DNA from: Devosia sp.
GTDB taxonomy: Bacteria; Pseudomonadota; Alphaproteobacteria; Rhizobiales; Devosiaceae
Length of the DNA stretch: 10,838 bases
Assembly: GCA_028290225.1 (NCBI GenBank)
Contig: JAQGKH010000337.1
Location: forward strand, 1-10,838
Direction of reading: 5' to 3'
Position numbers and translations under genes: made by a program. The notes below the pieces were generated by a model. That model saw only the letters and a list, made by a program, of their open reading frames with translations. It was not told where the DNA came from and searched no databases. How positions within the stretch are numbered: the first letter of the stretch is position 1; every line of letters starts with the position of its first letter. This document shows, piece after piece, positions 6,587 to 10,838 of the stretch.

Positions 6587-8017
6587 TCAGCCGAAGAGGC
6601 GCGGCAGCCGGATGCGGCGGCGGGCGGGGGGCACGGCAGACTTGCCAACCTCGAACTGCTCGGCGGCGGCGCGCAGCACTTCGGCAAAGCTGGGATGAGG
6701 CAGCACCAGCTCAGCCAGGACCGTAACCGGCAGGCGCCGCTCCATGGCCAAGGCCAGGATCGCCATCATTTCGGCGGCGCCCGTGCCGACCAGCGCCGCT
6801 CCTGCCAAAGTGCCATCAGCCGCATTGACCACCAGCTTGGCCGCCCCGTGCGCGGCGCCCACCGCACGAGCGCGCGGATTTTCGCTCCAATTGGCCCGCA
6901 AGATCTGCTGGTTCGCCCTGGTCCGGCCTGGCAGCGGATCGAGATCGCCGATCTGGGCCAGTTCGGGCTCGGTCATCACCAGCCAGGGCGTCACGCTCGA
7001 GCTTCGCCCGGCCCGGCGCCCCAGCAAGCGATCCAGCAGAACCTGCCCTTGGCGCCGCGCCGCATGCGGATGAAACTGGCCGGACGCCGCGCCCACGGCG
7101 AAAACGCGGCGATTGGTGGTGCGCCCAACCGCATTCAGCTGCAGCCGGTCAGGTGCGGCCGGCTGAACCGCGACGCCGGCCTTGTCCAGTTCCAGCCTTG
7201 CCAGATCGGGGTTTCGGCCAACCGAAACCAGCAGATGGGACGCATCCAGTGGTGAAATCTCGCCCCCGCCGTGCCGCAGCTGCACGCCAATGCCCTGGCT
7301 GCGCGGCAAGATGGCAATTTCTACGTTTTCGTGGATCGAAGCGCCTTCTTCGCGCAGCGCGCGCAGCAGAATGGCGCGGGTTTCGCTGTCGGCTTCCGGC
7401 AGGATCGGGGTCGGAGAAGCTATCGTCACCTGCGAGCCAAGGCGCAGATAGATCTGCGCTAGTTCCAGCGCGGGCGCGTTGCCGCCGATCACCACCAGGT
7501 GGGTGAGCTTGCGCGTATTGAGGAGAATGGTGTCGAGGGTAAAGAAGGGCACGGCGGCAAGGCCGGGAACAGGAGGTATCGTGGCCGGCGCGCCGGTCGC
7601 GAGCACGAAGTTGCCGGCCCGCACAACGGCGGTTCCGACCGTGAGAGTTTGCTTGTCGGCAAAGGCGGGCGCACCGAGGAGGCGGGTGATGCCCAAGGCC
7701 TCCAGACGCTCGGGCGATCGTTCGGGCGCCAGCGCCGCCGCCACCCGGGCCACCTGCTCGCTGACGGCGCGATGATTGATCTTGGGAGCGTCCCCGCTCA
7801 GCCCAACGGCCCCGCCGGTGCGCCAATCACGGGCGCGCCGGGCAATGTCCGACAAAGCCGCCAGTGCAACGGTGTCGGCGGCGCCATCACCCGCTTCGGG
7901 TCGACCTCGATCCACCAACACCACGCTGGCGCCCTGCCGGCGGGCCCGGCGCGCCAGTTCCACCCCGAGCGCGCCGGCACCGATAATGCAGAGATCAGGT
8001 TTGATTGGGTCTGCCAT
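6587..8017 (-). CDS. FAD-dependent pyridine nucleotide-disulfide oxidoreductase homologue lacking the redox-active cysteines
   Basis: A protein of 476 residues with the layout of dihydrolipoamide dehydrogenase and mercuric reductase: N-terminal FAD fold (CIIGAGALGVELA, 10-22; VVLVDRG with D36), the ATG motif (140-142), a second Rossmann fold (VVIGGNAPALELAQIYLRLGSQVTI, 175-199), and a C-terminal dimerisation domain with WLVMTEPELAQIG (345-357) and HPSFAE (H441, E446), the base pair of active members. Three core features deviate. The CxxxxC redox disulfide normally about 40 residues in is absent; the only Cys is C10. The NAD(P) loop reads GGNAPA instead of GGGxxG. The FAD-contacting GD near residue 310 is GA (VFAVGAASG). 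Classical lipoamide or mercury chemistry is therefore unlikely; it could be an FAD-dependent NAD(P)H:quinone-type enzyme or a sensor protein. The start ATG 8015-8017 was chosen because it directly precedes the FAD fold. It lies upstream of the kinase gene on the same strand. Confidence 0.88.
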   Translation of the reverse strand: MADPIKPDLCIIGAGALGVELARRARRQGASVVLVDRGRPEAGDGAADTVALAALSDIARRARDWRTGGAVGLSGDAPKINHRAVSEQVARVAAALAPERSPERLEALGITRLLGAPAFADKQTLTVGTAVVRAGNFVLATGAPATIPPVPGLAAVPFFTLDTILLNTRKLTHLVVIGGNAPALELAQIYLRLGSQVTIASPTPILPEADSETRAILLRALREEGASIHENVEIAILPRSQGIGVQLRHGGGEISPLDASHLLVSVGRNPDLARLELDKAGVAVQPAAPDRLQLNAVGRTTNRRVFAVGAASGQFHPHAARRQGQVLLDRLLGRRAGRSSSVTPWLVMTEPELAQIGDLDPLPGRTRANQQILRANWSENPRARAVGAAHGAAKLVVNAADGTLAGAALVGTGAAEMMAILALAMERRLPVTVLAELVLPHPSFAEVLRAAAEQFEVGKSAVPPARRRIRLPRLFG

Positions 8018-8044
8018 AGCCGCCGGCCAGATAAAAGCTGCCGC

Positions 8045-8073
8045 GTTATGGGGTGATCCGGTGCCGAAAACAA
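8045..8073 (-). promoter_or_regulatory. Candidate sigma-70-type promoter for the oxidoreductase-kinase pair
   Basis: On the minus strand TTGTTT (8068-8073) and CATAAC (8045-8050) are separated by exactly 17 bases and lie about 28 bases before the ATG at 8017. Each box matches the consensus only in part, so this is a moderate candidate chosen by position and spacing. Confidence 0.35.
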
Positions 8074-8122
8074 CTGCGCTGCGTCTCTTAGCAACGATGT
8101 TTGGCGCCCCGACGGTGGCGCG

Positions 8123-8151
8123 TTGACTTGGACGCGGGTTTTGCCTATAGA
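8123..8151 (+). promoter_or_regulatory. Strong housekeeping promoter of the rpmH operon
   Basis: TTGACT (8123-8128) and TATAGA (8146-8151) with a 17-base spacer match the primary sigma-factor consensus closely, the best promoter in the window. Transcription would begin near 8158, giving a leader of roughly 98 bases before rpmH. The leader contains a 10-bp palindrome, CTTGCGCAAG (8203-8212). High strength suits a ribosomal protein gene. Confidence 0.8.
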
Positions 8152-8255
8152 CGCCACCAACCGGCACCGTACGAGCCTAGCGCTTGACCTGTGCCCCCAT
8201 TTCTTGCGCAAGCAGAGCCAAAAAGAGGAACCGGGCGCAGGCGCGGTTTGATGTT

Positions 8256-8390
8256 ATGAAGCGTACATATCAGCCCAGCCAGCTCGTGCGTGCCCGCCGC
8301 CACGGTTTCCGCGCCCGCATGGCGACCAAGGATGGCCGCGCCATCATCAACAAGCGCCGCCGCGACGGCCGCAAGAAGCTCACGGCCTGA
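8256..8390 (+). CDS. rpmH: 50S ribosomal protein L34
   Basis: Forty-four residues beginning MKRTYQPS, followed by RRHGFRARMATKDGR and a basic end RDGRKKLTA: the unmistakable L34 sequence at its standard length. L34 is a small basic protein of the large ribosomal subunit that sits buried in 23S rRNA. The ATG at 8256 gives the exact family N-terminus; the frame runs open upstream but that part is not L34. No clear ribosome binding site is directly before the start; AGAGGA (8224-8229) is 26 bases away, so initiation may depend on leader structure. It is the first gene of the rpmH-rnpA-yidC operon, 14 bases ahead of rnpA. Confidence 0.98.
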   Translation: MKRTYQPSQLVRARRHGFRARMATKDGRAIINKRRRDGRKKLTA

Positions 8391-8404
8391 GTGCCACTGG
8401 CCGG

Positions 8405-8812
8405 ATGACGGCCATGGATGAAGCCCGAAGCGCGTTGCGCCGGCTGCGCAAGCGGTCTCAGTTCCTGCGGGCGGCCCGGGGCAATCGCGCCGGGCGTTCT
8501 GCCTTTTCACTGCAGGCGATCGCCGCGGCGGATGCGGGTGCAGGCATCGGCTTCACCGTTACCAAGAAAACGGGCAATTCTCCCCAACGCAACCGCATCA
8601 AGCGTAGGCTTCGTGCGGCTGCGACAGAGTGCGCGGCTGTTTTCCGGCCCGGCCATGATTATGTGCTGGTTGGCCGTCCCGAAGCGCTCGCCGAGCCGTT
8701 CAGCAAGCTGGTCAAGGATCTTGGCATCGCCATCGGGCGGGTGCATCAGGAACGCTCCGCCGACCAGCGCAACTCTTCGGGCCGCAGCGGCCCCCGGAAT
8801 CCCCGACCATGA
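8405..8812 (+). CDS. rnpA: Ribonuclease P protein component
   Basis: A basic protein of 135 residues, a little longer than the usual 110-125. It binds the catalytic RNase P RNA and helps it cut 5' leaders from precursor tRNAs. Seen: the N-terminal RLRKRSQFLRAARG (13-26), the central GIGFTVTKKTGNS (47-59), and the diagnostic RNR helix QRNRIKRRLRAAA (61-73) with R62-N63-R64. The protein ends in a polar, probably disordered tail (about 114-135). The start may be ATG 8405 or ATG 8414; neither has a strong ribosome binding site. The gene follows rpmH by 14 bases and its TGA overlaps the ATG of yidC, which makes translational coupling likely. The sequence is more divergent than its neighbours, as is normal for this family. 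Confidence 0.95.
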   Translation: MTAMDEARSALRRLRKRSQFLRAARGNRAGRSAFSLQAIAAADAGAGIGFTVTKKTGNSPQRNRIKRRLRAAATECAAVFRPGHDYVLVGRPEALAEPFSKLVKDLGIAIGRVHQERSADQRNSSGRSGPRNPRP

Positions 8813-10641
8813 CCGACAACCGCAATGTGATCATCGCCATCATCCTGAGCATGGTGGTGCTGTTCGGATGGCAGTTCCTTGTGGCCGGGCCACAGATGGA
8901 GCGGGCCCAGCAGCAAGCGCAGATCGCGGCGGAACAGGCGCAGGCCCAAGCCACCATGGCGCCTCCTGCAACCACGGGCGAAGCCGCGGCACCGGGCGGG
9001 CTCGGCCCTGACGGAAACCCCACCTATCCCGACCGCGCCTCGGCCATTGCCGCAACACAGCGCATCACGATCGACACCACCGACCTGCATGGCACCATTA
9101 ATCTCACCGGCGCTCGCATCGATGATCTGGAGCTCAAGCAGTACCGCGAAACGGTGGAGCCTGATTCTCCCGTCATCACCCTGCTGAGCCCGGCAGGTGC
9201 GCCAAACGCCTATTTTGCCGAGCAGGGCTGGGTCGCCGCGAGCGGCACCACTGTGGCGCTGCCGACCGCCCAAAGCGTCTGGGCGATCGAGGGCGCGAAT
9301 ACGGTCCTGACAGCCGCGACCCCCGTCACCCTGCGGTTCGACAACGGCGCGGGGCTGATTTTCCGCCGCAGCTTTGCAGTGGATGAGCATTATCTGTTTA
9401 CCGTCACCCAGAGCGTGGAAAATCTGGGCACGGGCGACGTGGCACTGTTCCCCTATGCGCGCGTGACCCGCCACGGCACCCCCAAGGTGCAGAACTTCTT
9501 TATCCAGCACGAAGGGCCGCACGGCGTGCTGGGCTCCAATAATCTGATTTCGCGCAAATACAGCGATCTGCAGAAGGAGCAGCGGTTGCAGCTCGACAAC
9601 ACCAATGGGTGGCTGGGCTTTTCCGACAAGTATTGGGCGACCGCCGTGTTGGCCAAGCCGCAGGCGAGCCTCAACGCGCTGTTTGCCTGGAAGAACACGG
9701 CGGGTTACGACGACTACCAGACCAGTTTCGTGGAAACGGCCGCCGTGGTGGTTCCCGCGGGCGGCACCGCGAGCCATGAAAGCTATGTGTTCGCCGGCGC
9801 CAAGGAAGAAGCGGTTATCGCGTCCTATGAGCAGCAATATGGCTTTGACCGGCTCGAGCTGCTGATCGACTGGGGCTGGTTGCACTTCCTGACCAAGCCC
9901 ATGTTCCACCTGCTGACCTTCCTGCATGGCTTGCTGGGCAATTTCGGCCTCGCCGTCCTGGCGGTGACCGTGATCGTCAAGGCGCTGTTCTTCCCGCTTG
10001 CCAGCCGCTCCTATGCATCGATGGCCGCCATGCGGCGCGTGCAGCCCGAGATGAAGGCGATCCAGGAGCGCCTCAAGGACGACCGTCCGGCCCAGCAACA
10101 GGCCATGATGGAGCTCTACAAGAAGGAAAAGATCAATCCGCTGTCGGGCTGCTGGCCGATCCTGATCCAGATCCCGGTATTCTTCTCGCTCTACACCGTG
10201 ATCTTCATCAGCCTCGAAATGCGCCATGCGCCGTTCTTTGGCTGGATCCGCGACCTGGCGGCACCCGATCCGACCAATATCTTCACGCTGTTCGGCCTGA
10301 TTCCCTGGGATCCGACCGTACTGCCGCTGATCGGTGGTTTCCTGCATCTGGGCATCTGGCCGGTGATCATGGGCTTCACCATGTGGGTGCAGATGAAGCT
10401 CAACCCGCCGCCACCCGATCCGACCCAGGCGATGATCTTCAACTGGATGCCGGTGATCTTCACCTTCATGCTGGGCACTTTCCCGGCGGGTCTGGTGATC
10501 TACTGGGCCTGGAACAATACCCTGTCGGTGACCCAGCAGTGGTTCATCATGAAGCGGCACGGCGCCGAGGTGAACCTGTTCGGCAACATCATCGATAGTT
10601 TCCGGCGCAAGCCCAAGGCAGCAGAACCGCCCAAGGCGTGA
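8809..10641 (+). CDS. yidC: Membrane protein insertase YidC
   Basis: A protein of 610 residues of the Gram-negative YidC type. It inserts and folds inner-membrane proteins, alone or with SecYEG. An N-terminal transmembrane helix (about 7-26) is followed by a Gln/Ala/Pro-rich linker (30-70) and a periplasmic beta domain (about 80-345, including FRRSFAVDEHYLFTVTQSVEN). The conserved insertase core then has five membrane segments, roughly 366-396, 447-468, 503-525, 543-561 and 563-580. In the core, SMAAMRRVQPEMKAIQERLKDD (404-425) carries R409, which aligns with the groove arginine of the E. coli enzyme (R366). The end RRKPKAAEPPKA is basic. The ATG overlaps the rnpA stop codon (ATGA, 8809-8812). 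No yidD frame lies between rnpA and yidC. Complete and apparently functional. Confidence 0.98.
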   Translation: MTDNRNVIIAIILSMVVLFGWQFLVAGPQMERAQQQAQIAAEQAQAQATMAPPATTGEAAAPGGLGPDGNPTYPDRASAIAATQRITIDTTDLHGTINLTGARIDDLELKQYRETVEPDSPVITLLSPAGAPNAYFAEQGWVAASGTTVALPTAQSVWAIEGANTVLTAATPVTLRFDNGAGLIFRRSFAVDEHYLFTVTQSVENLGTGDVALFPYARVTRHGTPKVQNFFIQHEGPHGVLGSNNLISRKYSDLQKEQRLQLDNTNGWLGFSDKYWATAVLAKPQASLNALFAWKNTAGYDDYQTSFVETAAVVVPAGGTASHESYVFAGAKEEAVIASYEQQYGFDRLELLIDWGWLHFLTKPMFHLLTFLHGLLGNFGLAVLAVTVIVKALFFPLASRSYASMAAMRRVQPEMKAIQERLKDDRPAQQQAMMELYKKEKINPLSGCWPILIQIPVFFSLYTVIFISLEMRHAPFFGWIRDLAAPDPTNIFTLFGLIPWDPTVLPLIGGFLHLGIWPVIMGFTMWVQMKLNPPPPDPTQAMIFNWMPVIFTFMLGTFPAGLVIYWAWNNTLSVTQQWFIMKRHGAEVNLFGNIIDSFRRKPKAAEPPKA

Positions 10642-10666
10642 GACGGGCCGGTTATTTAACGTTCAG

Positions 10667-10690
10667 CTTTGTGGCACCCGCGCCACAAAG
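10667..10690 (+). terminator. Stem-loop after yidC
   Basis: CTTTGTGGC (10667-10675) and GCCACAAAG (10682-10690) form a perfect 9-bp stem with a 6-base loop, 25 bases after the yidC stop. No T-run follows (GCGGCC), so it may need Rho or work as an mRNA stabiliser. Its position at the end of the rpmH-rnpA-yidC operon makes a 3'-end role the best guess. Confidence 0.5.
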
Positions 10691-10754
10691 GCGGCCATGA
10701 CGTGGCACTCGCATGGTCGTGATTAGGCGGGGTGGTGATTTATCGTAGGTTAAA

Positions 10755-10774
10755 AGTGGTCGCTTTCGACCATT
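10755..10774 (+). promoter_or_regulatory. Hairpin abutting the ribosome binding site of the last gene
   Basis: AGTGGTCG (10755-10762) and CGACCATT (10767-10774) can form an 8-bp stem (one G-T pair) with a CTTT loop. It ends directly before the GGAG (10775-10778) that serves the ATG at 10787. Such a hairpin could tune translation or mark the 5' end of the mRNA; as a DNA palindrome it could also be an operator. No clear promoter was identified upstream of it. Confidence 0.4.
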
Positions 10775-10786
10775 GGAGACCTCCTC

Positions 10787-10838
10787 ATGAGCCGCCTTCG
10801 CGTAGTGCTTCTTGCCACTGCAGCCCTGACGACCCCGA
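10787..10838 (+). CDS. Start of an unidentified gene with a signal-peptide-like N-terminus
   Basis: ATG at 10787 with GGAG 8 bases upstream opens a frame that runs off the window after 17 codons: MSRLRVVLLATAALTTP. Two arginines followed by a hydrophobic run look like the start of a Sec signal peptide, so the product is probably exported or membrane-anchored. It cannot be identified from this fragment. It is separated from yidC by about 145 bases with a stem-loop, so it is probably its own transcription unit. EngB (YihA), often found after yidC in this group of bacteria, does not begin like this as far as I can tell. Confidence 0.65.
   Translation, partial: MSRLRVVLLATAALTTP

Noticed and set aside
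8746..10560. A 604-codon open frame on the minus strand opposite yidC
   Set aside because: It is the shadow of a GC-rich gene: rich in His, Gln, Arg and Gly with no domain, and the plus strand is unambiguous YidC.
1..10838. CRISPR array, prophage, transposon, toxin-antitoxin or defence system
   Set aside because: No regularly spaced repeats, transposase, integrase, phage structural or defence-type motifs were seen on either strand.

Overview
The window looks like a chromosomal segment of a GC-rich alphaproteobacterium. The order rpmH-rnpA-yidC, a YidC with a large periplasmic domain, the Hyphomicrobiales-like style of the sensor kinase and outer-membrane protein, and strongly GC-biased third codon positions all fit Hyphomicrobiales. 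A Devosiaceae-like genus is a guess from protein style; no database was searched.

Left block (1-3327, + strand): the end of a sugar ABC transporter. It holds the last 69 codons of an RbsC-type permease, then a periplasmic sugar-binding protein with a strong ribosome binding site. After an intercistronic stem-loop come a MaoC-like hotdog hydratase and a GMC flavoenzyme, whose reading frames overlap. The likely logic is uptake of a sugar, polyol or related hydroxylated compound, followed by oxidation of an alcohol group and a hydration/dehydration step. The substrate cannot be read from the sequence.

Middle block (3328-5115): about 700 bases with no convincing gene, a perfect 11-bp stem-loop, a minus-strand outer-membrane beta-barrel resembling lipid A 3-O-deacylase (PagL; HxS and Glu motif present, TTG start), and a minus-strand tRNA-Arg(ACG) with an encoded CCA end.

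Minus-strand pair (5116-8017): a two-transmembrane sensor histidine kinase lies directly downstream of a FAD-dependent oxidoreductase of the dihydrolipoamide dehydrogenase/mercuric reductase fold. The oxidoreductase lacks the redox-active cysteine pair and has degenerate NAD(P)- and FAD-contact motifs. This is the most unusual protein in the window.

Right block (8123-10641, + strand): a near-consensus sigma-70-type promoter drives rpmH, rnpA and yidC, with rnpA and yidC overlapping by ATGA. This is the conserved ribosomal protein L34 / RNase P protein / membrane insertase cluster. The window ends in the first 17 codons of a gene with a signal-peptide-like start, preceded by a hairpin next to its ribosome binding site.

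I found no CRISPR array, transposase, integrase, phage gene or toxin-antitoxin pair. I see no clear-cut new multi-gene system; the best leads are the atypical oxidoreductase/kinase pair and the mixed transporter-hydratase-GMC operon.
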